NCBI GenBank assembly: GCA_030603665.1
Contig: JAUVXJ010000007.1
Coordinates: forward strand, 151,398-215,397
Origin: Chloroflexota bacterium
GTDB lineage: Bacteria; Chloroflexota; Anaerolineae; UBA7937; B3-Chlor
Direction: 5' to 3'
Length of the DNA stretch: 64,000 nt
Shown here: piece by piece, positions 52,984 through 62,710 of the stretch
Position numbering within the stretch: the stretch's first letter is position 1
Layout: each line of letters opens with the position of its first letter
Made by a program: the position numbers and the translations under genes
The notes under the pieces: generated by a model
Database searches by the model: none
Told to the model about the DNA's origin: nothing
Seen by the model: only the letters and a program-made list of their open reading frames with translations

Positions 52984-54252
52984 TCAGGCGGATGGCGTCT
53001 CAGACGCTGTCCTTGCGGCAAGGTGTTGCTCCATTACAGTGGCCAAGCATGGATGCACCACATACCATGGGCCAAGGTCATCCTCAAGCTGCAGGATGAT
53101 GTGGGTCTCGATAAGAAACTTGGTGATCTCTGTTCTCGGTAAGATGCCCGTTGTGCCCATGCTAGCAAGCAAATCAAGGTGATCCTGCGATAGCGCCCTG
53201 GCGAAGCTAGCTGCCTGATGCCGAATTGCCTCTTTCGCATGTGTCCGACCAACTTGCCTGGCTTCCTCAATCTCCGCCCCAACAAGCGCGTGTCGTGCTA
53301 GATGGACAAGATCTCTAACTAGACCCCCGCTGTGGGCTACGATGTCGTCCAAAGCTCTCTTGGAAAACAAGCTCTCTCCCACTCTTCTTGTGATGACCTC
53401 TTTGAGCAACCTTCGTCCAATCATGTCAGGACTAGCGTTTCGCTTCACTACTTGGAAGTTGGGCAGTCTGTAGTGGGCAGAGACCGCGTAATTGATGGCA
53501 CTTGTGTCCGGCTCATGCAGGAGTGTTGGCGCCACGACATAGACAATGTGGCATTCTGGGGAATACAGAGCTTCACCAAACCGCAAGAATAGATCCCTCT
53601 GAACTTGGAGCGGTGCTCGATCCAACCCATCAACGATGATCAGCATCCGCTTGTTTCTCTTCTTGGCAACTTCTTCAATCAAGTTGTTGAGTTTTCCTAG
53701 GGTCTCTCCCAGTCTTGGCTCCAGTTGCCTGGTTATTGTCTTCGCCGTCCCAGCACCAAGTCCGAGTGTGCCGGTCAGTCTTGCCAGTTGCACATTCAGT
53801 TCTGCGCCAATGTCAACTTGAGCATCACGGCTCTTCTCCTCTGCGATACCTGCTATCGATACAAGATCGTACAACTCTTCCGCGATTTGGCGAGGCAACT
53901 TCACGCGCTGCTGAGTAGCCGCCTCATACACTTGCAGCGTCAGCGCTAGCAGTAGCTGGACGTGATCGATAGTAACAAAATCAACCGAGGTCACGGTGTC
54001 GAAGAATACAACGAAGAACTGATCTTGCACAGCCGCGCACAAACGCATCAGCTCCGTTGTCTTTCCGCTACCACGGCATCCGCTGAAGAGTACTTTGGCA
54101 CCTCTGTCCGAAGTCCTCAGGGTCAGAAGCATCTCCGGGAATGGATTGCCTGGTCTGTCTATGTAGAAGAGCGACAGCAGATCATCGTGCAAGGGCATAA
54201 GACAATCCAGCGAGTTGAATGCCTTAGAGAAGTCGATCAGTCCGCCGTTCAT
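52984..54252 (-). CDS. P-loop ATPase (STAND/AAA-like)
   Basis: A 422-aa protein from ATG 54252; the frame is open 39 codons further, but the region upstream looks like leader. Walker A is GCRGSGKTT (58-66), Walker B MLIIVDGLDR near residue 200, and IVYVVAPTLL with a downstream RLPNFQVVKRN region fits sensor elements. The C-terminal half (GGLVRDLVHLARHALVGAEI) is winged-helix-like as in STAND or Orc/Cdc6-related ATPases. No effector domain is fused. It may serve as a regulator or sensor for neighbouring cargo. Confidence 0.8.
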   Translation of the reverse strand: MNGGLIDFSKAFNSLDCLMPLHDDLLSLFYIDRPGNPFPEMLLTLRTSDRGAKVLFSGCRGSGKTTELMRLCAAVQDQFFVVFFDTVTSVDFVTIDHVQLLLALTLQVYEAATQQRVKLPRQIAEELYDLVSIAGIAEEKSRDAQVDIGAELNVQLARLTGTLGLGAGTAKTITRQLEPRLGETLGKLNNLIEEVAKKRNKRMLIIVDGLDRAPLQVQRDLFLRFGEALYSPECHIVYVVAPTLLHEPDTSAINYAVSAHYRLPNFQVVKRNASPDMIGRRLLKEVITRRVGESLFSKRALDDIVAHSGGLVRDLVHLARHALVGAEIEEARQVGRTHAKEAIRHQAASFARALSQDHLDLLASMGTTGILPRTEITKFLIETHIILQLEDDLGPWYVVHPCLATVMEQHLAARTASETPSA

Positions 54253-54396
54253 CTCTGCACCTGGCAATGGGTCAAGATACCCTTGTGCCATGCAACCTAT
54301 GTGCCAATTCAGCCGACATCCTTTCCAACCCGTCACCCCATTCGCCGCATCTGGCGGCGGTTTCCCCAATGGTTACGCGGTATTCGACTGCAGCAG

Positions 54397-54425
54397 ATCA
54401 TCCTGCAACGGTTTGCCAATGTCAA
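54397..54425 (-). promoter_or_regulatory. Possible promoter of the ATPase gene
   Basis: Minus strand TTGACA, 17 bases, GATGAT (weak -10), about 145 bases before the ATG at 54252. Confidence 0.4.
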
Positions 54426-55101
54426 ATGGTTGCTACCACCGGCCCATTGTCAGATACGTCGTAGATGAGAAGACGGCCCACGATGTCGAGGTCAACCCAA
54501 GCACAACACACGCTCCAGCTCTACTGCCGCATTTGCGCCCCACACGGGCAGGCGTGCAGGTACTAGATGCGGCAGAGCATCCAGGCTGACCGAGCAAACA
54601 GTAGCTGGCAGCCAAGCTTGTGACGCCGGCCCGGCAGAACGTGTTGCTGGTTCGCGCCCTCAATCCGGCTGTTCCGGGGCACATGTACAGTTCTGTACTT
54701 CGTCCCGGCCAGTTGACGTGCATGGTCCCGCGCCAGCGAATGCCCGCATGGTCTTGACAAGAGACTCCCTTGCTTCGAAATAGGCCAGGGTCCCCCATGC
54801 GCCGGTGAAAGCGACAAGCGCGGACGCTCTTGCAGTGGATGCCATTCCCGGTTTGGCCCCGGGCGCTCTTTCGCTTTGTGTCAACATGGGCTACATCGAC
54901 GCAGGTAGGGAGCACGGCATAAGCGTCGCGCTGATCGGCCGCACCAATCAGAGTCCGACTGCACTTGCCCGTCCCACCAGCTGTAGTCGCCATCGTCCCT
55001 ATGCGGCACGGCGAGAGCCTGCTGCGAACGGCGACATGACGCTCAGGGATGTGTCAGCTGCCGAAAGGCGCATTCTCCAAACTGACCGCCGGGGTGGGAC
55101 C
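54426..55101. other. Gene-free stretch containing repeat X copy C
   Basis: About 680 bp with several overlapping frames, none with a supported start or recognisable product. Repeat X occupies 54497-54552. The rest may be a decayed mobile element, but I could not identify a transposase. Confidence 0.4.
54497..54552 (-). repeat. Dispersed repeat X, copy C
   Basis: Reverse complement of this segment starts CCTGCCCGTGTGGGGCGC and ends GTGTTGTGCTTGG, as in copy A at 17842-17897, with about four differences. Confidence 0.7.
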
Positions 55102-56949
55102 CTATGCTTTCTCCTCGGCGCCTAGTACCACTCGAGCATTGGGATGGGCATAGACGCTGTAGGCGAGCCAGGTGGGGTCGCCAACTCGTCGAGCGGCCAG
55201 GCGTCCCTGCCGCGCTGCTTCAGCGACCGTCCTGCCATTCATCAACTCTGCGTAGAATGTCTTCGCAAAGTCCACGGCCCGGCGGTCGGTCACTGTCCAC
55301 AGCGGCGCTATGAATAGCCCGGCGCCAGAGCTGATGAGCCGGTTGGCCCAACCGCCCAGGCGTGTCAGTTCCCAACCTTGGCGCCCAGTGTGACAAGCGT
55401 TGAACACGAAGCCCGGACGCCGTTTGCTGATGTAACCCTCTATGGCTGCCCCTACTACTGCATTCGGTGTGAGAGGGCGCTTCTCCTGCAGCCATATGGC
55501 GGAATCCGCATCCGGTGAGTCAGGATAGAAGTTGCCATGAGCCGCCGCGTGCAGCCAGTCATACCCAACCTGTTCCAGCAGAGCCAGCACTTTTGACCAC
55601 TCGGGAAGCGTTGGACTCACGTTCGAAAGACTATGTTTCTCCATGAGTCCATTCAGGAAATCGAGTTCCGCTTGAGCAGCGGCCAGGCCTGAATCGGTGG
55701 GCACCAGACAGGCGATGGAGCTCAGGCGTAGGAGCGTGGGTGGAGCTTCGTGCCCGTTGCCTTGGGCGTCACGGCGCAGCCAACGCGTCAGGCGCATACT
55801 CACACACCATGGCGCTTCGTCTTCCCAGTCACCAGGGGCATAGGGCCATAGGAGTTCCCAGGGGATATGGGGCTCATCGGAGACGATGAGCAGAGTCTTA
55901 TCTTTCCAGGCTTCTCTCTCGGTCTCGTAAACACTCCTCAGACCCTCAGGGATGAGATCTCGCCACAGGTTCTGCCCGAACTGCTTGACTCGTCTATCCA
56001 CATCTTCTGGAGGCAGAATGCGCATCTGCCCCAGCACTGCCTGGATGGTCGGATCGGCTTGGCCCGTCAGCTCTGTCAGTCCCTCGTAGAGATGTCTGGC
56101 ATGGGTCCTCGGGTCGACCCGCAAAGGCACCGGATGAAAGGTGCGCCCCACTTCGCCTGCGCGCCGGAGTGTGAAGACCAAGGCCGGTTGCTCTTGAGAA
56201 GGCTCGTAGGCCACGTAGAGCATTAGGTCAGGCAATGGAGCATTGAACTCTGTACGTAGGACCCGGCCTGGATGTAGCTCTGGCTCCGCGCCGACTTCGT
56301 CAGCCGTGATTTCCACTGGCACGCTAGTGGTTCCCATAGGATTGCCACCCTGGAAGAAGTCGAAGTTGATGCGCGTGTGGCCGACTCGCTGGGGACACAG
56401 GTCGAAGACAAGAGGTGGACTATCAGTCTCGGCCAGGATGGTGGTCTCCTGCTCCTGCTCATTGAGGAGATCAAAAGCAGGGGCCTCCACACGCACGCGC
56501 ACCGGTAGTCCCTCACGTACAGCCAGATCTTCAGCCACGGTCGTGTGAACTGGCGGCTGGACTGTCAGGCGAACGATGACTGAGACGCGCGGCGTCTCTA
56601 TCCACACCCGTCGCGGGCAAGCGATGTCGGTGTAGCGGGTGACGGTGGCATGCAGCAGGCGTGTCAGAACACTGGGCATTCCGCGCTCTATGACTCCTCG
56701 CATAGCAGGTGGTTGCTCTCCCGCCAGTTCCGCCATAACGTCAACCAGCCGCAGATGGGCCTGCTCATGATGGAAGAAGAGGTCCAGGATCAGCGCGCGG
56801 ATGATGGATTCGCGTTCCGGCTCGGTTTCGAGTTGCTCCAGGTAGGACGTCAACTGGGCCTCGAATCGTGGCCAGTCCTCTCCGACCAGCGCAGGGAGCT
56901 CAGACCACAGCGATTCGATCGCTTCTAGTAGGTTGCTAGTTTGATTCAT
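55102..56949 (-). CDS. CHAT-domain (caspase-like) protein
   Basis: A 615-aa protein from ATG 56949 (AAAGGAGG upstream). The N-terminal part is helical (about 1-100), followed by a beta-rich region (IETPRVSVIVRLTVQPPVHT). Residues about 330-615 form a CHAT domain: HIPWELLWPYAPGDWE, the catalytic His471 in WLHAAAHGNF and Cys519 in GFVFNACHTGRQ, then SSGAGLFIAPLWTVTDRRAV. CHAT proteins are peptidases of the caspase clan and act as effectors in several defence systems. It starts 23 bases after the large CHAT-TPR gene. Confidence 0.88.
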   Translation of the reverse strand: MNQTSNLLEAIESLWSELPALVGEDWPRFEAQLTSYLEQLETEPERESIIRALILDLFFHHEQAHLRLVDVMAELAGEQPPAMRGVIERGMPSVLTRLLHATVTRYTDIACPRRVWIETPRVSVIVRLTVQPPVHTTVAEDLAVREGLPVRVRVEAPAFDLLNEQEQETTILAETDSPPLVFDLCPQRVGHTRINFDFFQGGNPMGTTSVPVEITADEVGAEPELHPGRVLRTEFNAPLPDLMLYVAYEPSQEQPALVFTLRRAGEVGRTFHPVPLRVDPRTHARHLYEGLTELTGQADPTIQAVLGQMRILPPEDVDRRVKQFGQNLWRDLIPEGLRSVYETEREAWKDKTLLIVSDEPHIPWELLWPYAPGDWEDEAPWCVSMRLTRWLRRDAQGNGHEAPPTLLRLSSIACLVPTDSGLAAAQAELDFLNGLMEKHSLSNVSPTLPEWSKVLALLEQVGYDWLHAAAHGNFYPDSPDADSAIWLQEKRPLTPNAVVGAAIEGYISKRRPGFVFNACHTGRQGWELTRLGGWANRLISSGAGLFIAPLWTVTDRRAVDFAKTFYAELMNGRTVAEAARQGRLAARRVGDPTWLAYSVYAHPNARVVLGAEEKA

Positions 56950-56972
56950 CTCTGCCTCCTTTGAATCCTCTG

Positions 56973-59900
56973 TCAGACACCCGTGAGATAGAATGCCGCC
57001 CACCAGAAGGGGTGCTCGAAATCGCGGGCATCTGGCCGACGGCTCATCACGTGATTGAAGAAATCGGTGGCGATGGGTTCTGGCATTCTCATTTCAGAGA
57101 GAGTCGGCATGTCCCGCCTGAAGTATTCGGCCTTCTCCCCATTGGTGGTGTCACGGAGCCAACGCTGTGCCTCTCGCAATGCAAAGACTGGTGCCAGCCC
57201 TTCCTCACGCCACAGACGATAGAAGCGCTCCATCAGCATGGCGGTACTCAGGTCATGGACAGACCAGAGTGATGCCACCACCCCGGCAAAACCAGCACGC
57301 ATAAAGGCGCTGGGCAAGGCTATCACCTCGTCAGGTAATCTGATGCCAACAATCCCCGTCTCGCAAGCCGATAGCGTGGCAAGCCTTGCTCCTTCCAGGT
57401 TCAGCTGGAAGAGGTCTTCTACAGTTAGTATTTCATCGTTGGCCATCAGCAGGCCGCTTTGAAGCGCGTCGGTCCAGTTCGTGGCGCCGTGGCAGGAGAA
57501 ATGAGCCACCTGGGTTTGGGGCAACACTTCCAGTGCCCCCCCGCGGGTGGCCGTCTCGTGTCTGAAGATCTGCGGGTCGTCAAAGAGTGCCGCGATGGCC
57601 TCTACCTCAGCTTGAGAGTTGGGGAGCGGGCCGCCTTGGGTTACGGGCCTGGGTTCGTCTACAGCGAGCAGCCGCTCGGCCCGTGTCATCTCGGCGATAT
57701 GGCGCGCGTGGATCAATGCGCGGGCGGATGGCGCATAGGAAAAGGCCACTTGATCCAGGGCATACAGGCGTTGCCCATCCTCCTCGGTCCAGGCGGCGTG
57801 AAGGGGCAATAGCCCCAGCAGGCCGGCAGGGACCAAAACGGCTTGCTCCGCTCCGATGTCCTGGAGCTGGACCACCACTGGTCCCATTACCTCTTCCCAC
57901 AGCTGATGGGTGGTCTGTTTGATGGTGTCGAACCAGCCCTGGCGATCCTGTTGCCGACGGGCATAGGAGCGGAACCAATCGCCCAGCAGTTCGCGCAGAT
58001 GCTCTTCGGTGAACTCTTCCAGCCAGATCTGGTCCACCGTGATTGCTTCAGCTTCTGAAGCGTCTCCGTCCCGGTGTAGCATGAGGCACAGGCTGCCAGC
58101 GTCCGTCGTGACCACATAGACCAGCGGCAAGCTCAGTTGGACTGCCTTTGATATGTCGTCAAAGTGCGGTTCGGCCAGAAAGCCTCCGTAACCCTCAATC
58201 TGCCGGATACGCCCGATGGCGGCGTCCAGGTCAGCGCGGGCCCGGAGGGCCTGCTCGCGCAGGGCTTCAGGGGTTAGTCGTGCACTCTCTCCAGCCGATC
58301 CAAGGGTGTCGGCTCGTTCCTCAGCCTCCAACCGGCGCAGGTGGGCAGCGGCTTGCCGATAGAGATCATAGGCTTCTTGGTCTTCGACCCTCACCCGCTC
58401 CAGGTCGGCGCGATCGCGGGCCAGGGCCTCGCTCAAGCCACGGGCACGGCCCTGTTCCAGCGTGACAGCAGCCTCTGGCAGGCAGCCCGCGCGGGCCAGC
58501 GCATAGGAGGCGCGGCGGTAGATATCTCCCGCGCGGGCCAGCCAGGCCTCGCGACTGACGGCAAGAAGCTGGGTGCGGTAGAGGGTATTCACAGCTTCCA
58601 CACCCTCAGCCAAAGCGGTACCTGCTTCACTCCAGGCAGAACGGGAGAAATGCAGACTCCCCAAACCGCGGGCCGCCATGAGGGTGTAGCCGGGCCATAT
58701 CTCTGGCTCGAAAAGGTCAAGGGCCTTTTGAAAGGCTTCGATGGCGGCATCCAGATCGGCGACCTGACCCAGAGCCTCGAAACGGGTGCTCAGGGCCACG
58801 CCCAGGTTGATCTGCATGCCTGCCCACTCTGGGGAGCCTTCGCGGGCCACAGCCAAGGCCTTTTCAAAGGCAGCGATGGCGCCATCTAGGTCGGCGACCT
58901 GACCCACAGCCTCGAAACGGTGGATCAAAACACCGCCGAGGTTGGACTGCCCGGTGGCCCAGTCGGGGGAGCCTTCGCGGGCCACAGCCAGTGCCTTTTG
59001 AAGGGCCTGGATGGCGGCATCCAGGTCGGCGACCTGGCCCAGAGCCTCGAAGCGGCTGACCAAAGCACCGCCGAGGTTGCCCTGCATGTTGGCCCAGTCG
59101 GGGGAGCCTTCGCGGGCCACAGCCAGCGCCTTTCCATAAGCAGCGATGGCGGCATCGAGGTCGGCGACCTCGCTCAGGGCCTCGAAGCGGGTCCTCCGGG
59201 CCATGCCGAGGTGGCCCTGCATGCTGGCCCAGTCGGGGGAGCCTTCGCGGGCCACAGCCAAGGCCTTTTCATAGGCAGCGAGGGCGGCATCGAGGTCGGC
59301 GACCTGCCCCAGGGCCTCGAAGCGGCGGATCAAAACACCGCCCAGGTTGTCCTGCCATCTGGCCCAGTCTGGGGAGCCTTCGCGGGCCACAGCAAGCGCC
59401 TTTTGAAAGGCAGCGAGGGCGGCATCGAGCTCGGAGATCTGGCCCAGGGCCTTGAAGCGGGTCCTCAGCGCCACGCCGAGGTTGCCCTGCATGCTGGCCC
59501 AGTCGGGGGAGCCTTCGCGGGCCACAGCAAGCGCCTTTTGAAAGGCCTGCATGGCGGCATCGAGGTCGGCGACCTGGCCCAGAGCCTGGAACCGGGTGCG
59601 CAGGGCCAGGCCCAGGTTGCCCTGCTTGTCGGCCCAGTCGGGGGAGCCTTCGCGGGCCACAGCAAGCGCCTTTTTGTGGGCCTGGATGGCGGCATCAAGG
59701 TCGGCGACCTGGCCCAAAGCCTCGAAGCGGCGGATCAAAGCACCGCCGAGGCTGGACTGCCTGCTGGCCCAGTCGGGGGAGCCTTCGCGGGCCACAGCCA
59801 GCGCCTTTTTATGGGCCTGGATGGCGGCATTGAGGTCGGCGACCTGGCCCAAAGCCTTGAAGCGGGTGCGCAGGGCCAGGCCCAGGTTGCCCTGCATGTT

Positions 59901-62576
59901 GGCCCAGTCGGGGGAGCCTTCGCGGGCCACAGCCAGCGCCTTTTCAAAGGCAGCGATAGCAGCATCGAGGTCGGCGACCTGGCCCAAAGCCTCGGAGCGG
60001 CGGACCAAAGCACCGCCGAGGTTGGACTGCCTCCCGGCCCACTGGGGGGAGCCTTCGCGGGCCACAGCCAGCGCCTTTTTATGGGCCTGGATGGCGGCAT
60101 CGAGGTCGGCGACCTGCCCCAGGGCCTCGAAGCGCCGGATCAAAGCACCGCCCAGTTCACTGCGTAGGGCCTCGCGAAAGGTCGGATACGCCTCGATCTC
60201 GGAACGATCCAGGATACGCTGCCAGGCCTCGACCGCAGCGTTGACGGCCTCCGGGCTGCGATCCATCTTCAGGCGCTCACGGGCAACGATGGCCCGATCC
60301 ATATCGTCACGAAACTTCGGGGGCACCACGGAGCCAGTGCCAGCCGCGCGTGCAGCCTCTGCCAGCTTCTTCCACAGATCAGGCCGATCGGCCACGGCCC
60401 GCTCCAGGTCCTCTGGCGAACTGATTTCCGCACCAGTGGCGGCCAACTCGGCTAAGACTTCGCGCACCTCCGGGGGGAGTTGAGCCATCGATTCAGCCGC
60501 CGCCATTTCCTCGGGGGAGAGCTCCATCTTCTCAGCAAAGGCTGCCTCAATGCCTTCGTCCCGGCACCGGAGTAGCAAGCGGCGGTGTTCCTCAAAGCCG
60601 CGTACCGAATCCACATCCCCCAGTTCGCGGGCAAAGGCAACAAACTGCTCAAAGACAGCTTCGGCCTCGTCGCCCAGCAATTCGGGGTGCTCTTCAACCA
60701 CACGCCGGTATTCAGCCGAGGTCCCTGCATGGAAGTATTGCTGTAGCGCTTGGAGCAATGGTGCAACATGTATCGCTTCCGGCGCAACCTCTTCTAGTTG
60801 CCGGTAGGCGTCGGGATCCTGCCACTCCAGTACCTCCAGTCCCCGCTGGTAGGCTTCGATCGCTCGCTCTAGGTTCTCGGCCCGGTCGCCCCGCATGCGC
60901 TGCGAGTAGGCGCTCGCCAGGTTCATCATGGTGGTGGCCGACTCGACAGGTATGGGCTGGCGGGTCAGCACCTCCAACGCCTCCTCGTAAGCCTCGATCG
61001 CCCGCTCGATGTTCTCTGCCCGGTTGCCTCGCATGCGCTGCGAGTGAGCGCTCGCCAGGTTCGTCATGGTGGTGGCCCACTTGACAGGCATGGACCGACG
61101 GGTCCGCACCTCCAACGCCTCCTCGTAGGCCTCGATCGCCCGCTCGATGTTCTCCGCCCGGCCGCCCTGCCTGCAACTCAGGTAGGCACCCGCCAGGTTG
61201 TTGATGGTGGTGGCCCACTCGACGGGCATGGCCTGGCGCGTCCGCACCTCCAACGCCTGCTCGTAGGCCTTGATCGCCAGCTCGAGGTTCTCCGCCCGGT
61301 TGCCCCGAATGCGGTCTCGGTAGGCGTTCGCCAGGTTCATCATGGTTCGAGCCCACTCGACAGGCATGGCCTCGCGGGTCAACACCTCAAGTGCCTGCTG
61401 GTAGGCCTCAATGGCCCGCTCGATGTTCTCCGCCCGGTTGTTCCGAATGCGGTCTCGGTAGGCGTTTGCCAGGTTCATCATGGTTCGAGCCCACTCGACG
61501 GGCATGGCCTCGCGGGTCAACACCTCAAGTGCCTGCTGGTAGGCCTCAATGGCCCGCTCGATGCTCTCCGCCCGGTCGCCCCGAACGCGGTCTAGGTAGG
61601 TGTTCGCTAGGTTATTCATGGTTTTTGCCCACTCGACGGGCATGGACTCGCGGGTCCGCACCTCCAGCGCTTGCTCGTAGGCCTTGATCGCCAGCTCGAT
61701 GTTCTCCGCCCTATCGCCTCTGATCCGGTTCTTGCACACATTTGCCAGACTCACCATGGTGGTGGCCCACTGTGTCGGCATGGACTGGCGGGTCCGCACC
61801 CCAAGCGCTTGCTGGTAGGCCTCGATCGCCCGCTCGAAGTTCTCCGCCTGGTCGCCAAGAGGACTGTCGGCAAGGGTATCGCCCAGTTGGTCCTGCAGCC
61901 AAGCCCAAAGGCGAGCATTTTGCCGGCGATCAACCAACGCCAGCCCTTCTTGGCACAGTTGGACTCGGTGAGGCATATCACTCCGGCGCGCGGGTTGGGA
62001 GAGTTCGTGCCAGATGGATTCCAGTTCAGGAGGCACTTCAGGGAGGATGCCCAACGCACGTGCAGCCTCTTCCAGCCGTTCCTGCAAATGAGGCTGGTCG
62101 GCCAGGGCTCGCTCCAGCGACTCAGGTGAGTCGACTTCTGCACCACTGGTCGCCAACTGGACTAGGAACTCGCGTACCGCCGAGGGGAGTTTGCCTAGGT
62201 ATGCAGGCAGCAGTCTGCGTGGCACTGCTGCAATCTGGTCCGCCCACTCTTCTTGCCAGGCGTTGCGCGAGGCTGCCCGTAGGCGACCCAGCAACCTAGC
62301 ACGCTCTTTCTGACCTTCTTCGGCTGTAGTACCCCGGGCCGGAGAGAAAACCAGCGGTGGCACCTCGCCTGGGCTATAGATGAGCAGCGGGGCATCCACT
62401 TGGCCCGCGGCTTGGCCGCAGTTGGGGCAGCCCAGCTCGTGGAGTGTGCCTTCGCGCATGCGCTGGGCCAACTCGGGCTCTTCAGTCACATCCACGATCA
62501 GCCAGACATCAGCGGTGAAATCCCTACCGCACTGTGGGCATGTCACGTCTGCGCGTTCTGCGTATGAGTGTGCCAC
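56973..62576 (-). CDS. CpXC - TPR - CHAT giant protein
   Basis: An 1,867-aa protein starting with GTG 62576 (AAGGG upstream). Residues about 10-70 hold a CpXC-type zinc ribbon (TCPQCGRDF, LGCPNCGQ). Residues about 240-620 are eight or so 48-residue TPR-like units (IERAIEAYQQALEVLTREAM); residues about 810-1300 are eleven 45-residue units (LAVAREGSPDWA, NLGLALRTRF, ALGQVADLDAAI). The C-terminal CHAT peptidase has His1696 (VAHFSCHG) and Cys1738 (TLSACETGI). TPR-CHAT proteins can be regulated by partner proteins or ligands bound to the TPR array. First gene of the two-CHAT operon. Confidence 0.9.
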   Translation of the reverse strand: MAHSYAERADVTCPQCGRDFTADVWLIVDVTEEPELAQRMREGTLHELGCPNCGQAAGQVDAPLLIYSPGEVPPLVFSPARGTTAEEGQKERARLLGRLRAASRNAWQEEWADQIAAVPRRLLPAYLGKLPSAVREFLVQLATSGAEVDSPESLERALADQPHLQERLEEAARALGILPEVPPELESIWHELSQPARRSDMPHRVQLCQEGLALVDRRQNARLWAWLQDQLGDTLADSPLGDQAENFERAIEAYQQALGVRTRQSMPTQWATTMVSLANVCKNRIRGDRAENIELAIKAYEQALEVRTRESMPVEWAKTMNNLANTYLDRVRGDRAESIERAIEAYQQALEVLTREAMPVEWARTMMNLANAYRDRIRNNRAENIERAIEAYQQALEVLTREAMPVEWARTMMNLANAYRDRIRGNRAENLELAIKAYEQALEVRTRQAMPVEWATTINNLAGAYLSCRQGGRAENIERAIEAYEEALEVRTRRSMPVKWATTMTNLASAHSQRMRGNRAENIERAIEAYEEALEVLTRQPIPVESATTMMNLASAYSQRMRGDRAENLERAIEAYQRGLEVLEWQDPDAYRQLEEVAPEAIHVAPLLQALQQYFHAGTSAEYRRVVEEHPELLGDEAEAVFEQFVAFARELGDVDSVRGFEEHRRLLLRCRDEGIEAAFAEKMELSPEEMAAAESMAQLPPEVREVLAELAATGAEISSPEDLERAVADRPDLWKKLAEAARAAGTGSVVPPKFRDDMDRAIVARERLKMDRSPEAVNAAVEAWQRILDRSEIEAYPTFREALRSELGGALIRRFEALGQVADLDAAIQAHKKALAVAREGSPQWAGRQSNLGGALVRRSEALGQVADLDAAIAAFEKALAVAREGSPDWANMQGNLGLALRTRFKALGQVADLNAAIQAHKKALAVAREGSPDWASRQSSLGGALIRRFEALGQVADLDAAIQAHKKALAVAREGSPDWADKQGNLGLALRTRFQALGQVADLDAAMQAFQKALAVAREGSPDWASMQGNLGVALRTRFKALGQISELDAALAAFQKALAVAREGSPDWARWQDNLGGVLIRRFEALGQVADLDAALAAYEKALAVAREGSPDWASMQGHLGMARRTRFEALSEVADLDAAIAAYGKALAVAREGSPDWANMQGNLGGALVSRFEALGQVADLDAAIQALQKALAVAREGSPDWATGQSNLGGVLIHRFEAVGQVADLDGAIAAFEKALAVAREGSPEWAGMQINLGVALSTRFEALGQVADLDAAIEAFQKALDLFEPEIWPGYTLMAARGLGSLHFSRSAWSEAGTALAEGVEAVNTLYRTQLLAVSREAWLARAGDIYRRASYALARAGCLPEAAVTLEQGRARGLSEALARDRADLERVRVEDQEAYDLYRQAAAHLRRLEAEERADTLGSAGESARLTPEALREQALRARADLDAAIGRIRQIEGYGGFLAEPHFDDISKAVQLSLPLVYVVTTDAGSLCLMLHRDGDASEAEAITVDQIWLEEFTEEHLRELLGDWFRSYARRQQDRQGWFDTIKQTTHQLWEEVMGPVVVQLQDIGAEQAVLVPAGLLGLLPLHAAWTEEDGQRLYALDQVAFSYAPSARALIHARHIAEMTRAERLLAVDEPRPVTQGGPLPNSQAEVEAIAALFDDPQIFRHETATRGGALEVLPQTQVAHFSCHGATNWTDALQSGLLMANDEILTVEDLFQLNLEGARLATLSACETGIVGIRLPDEVIALPSAFMRAGFAGVVASLWSVHDLSTAMLMERFYRLWREEGLAPVFALREAQRWLRDTTNGEKAEYFRRDMPTLSEMRMPEPIATDFFNHVMSRRPDARDFEHPFWWAAFYLTGV
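57000..57095 (-). repeat. 3' end of the CHAT-TPR gene, duplicated copy 1
   Basis: This segment, encoding SRRPDARDFEHPFWWAAFYL, recurs at 62600-62706 with a few changes. The two copies flank the whole CHAT-TPR gene. Confidence 0.75.
58700..60150 (-). repeat. 135-bp tandem repeats (TPR array 2)
   Basis: About eleven units of exactly 135 bp with high nucleotide identity (each contains GGGGAGCCTTCGCGGGCCAC on the plus strand, near 58828, 58967, 59102 and so on every 135 bp). The low divergence implies recent expansion or gene conversion, and unit number may vary between strains. Confidence 0.9.
60850..61860 (-). repeat. 144-bp tandem repeats (TPR array 1)
   Basis: About seven units of 144 bp, each with CGCTCGATGTTCTCCGCCCG-like sequence on the plus strand and a shared TTCATCATGGT segment. 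Two neighbouring units (61330-61615) are almost identical. Confidence 0.85.
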
Positions 62577-62592
62577 GGCTTACCCTTCTGCT

Positions 62593-62710
62593 ACACCCCT
62601 GTTAGATAGAAGGCTGCCCACCAGAAGGGGTGTTCGAAATCTCGGCTATCTGGCCGCCGGCTCATCACAGAGCTGAAGAAATCGGCGGCGCTGTTGCCCG
62701 GCATTCTCTT
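62593..62710 (-). pseudogene. Relict 3' end of a second CHAT gene
   Basis: The minus strand reads SRRPDSRDFEHPFWWAAFYL then TGV and TAG, the same ending as the 1,867-aa protein. Only the last 40 or so codons remain, in front of the intact gene's ribosome site. It joins a truncated nuclease frame on its upstream side. Confidence 0.75.

Noticed and set aside
54433..54993. 186-codon minus-strand frame considered as a transposase remnant
   Set aside because: Cys/Arg-rich composition and no DDE-type or other transposase motif in any frame; kept only as an unexplained stretch carrying repeat X.
58920..60167. Long plus-strand open frames (415 and 310 codons) opposite the CHAT-TPR gene
   Set aside because: They mirror the 135-bp repeats; GC-rich TPR repeats keep the antisense frames open. 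No ribosome site, start or known domain.
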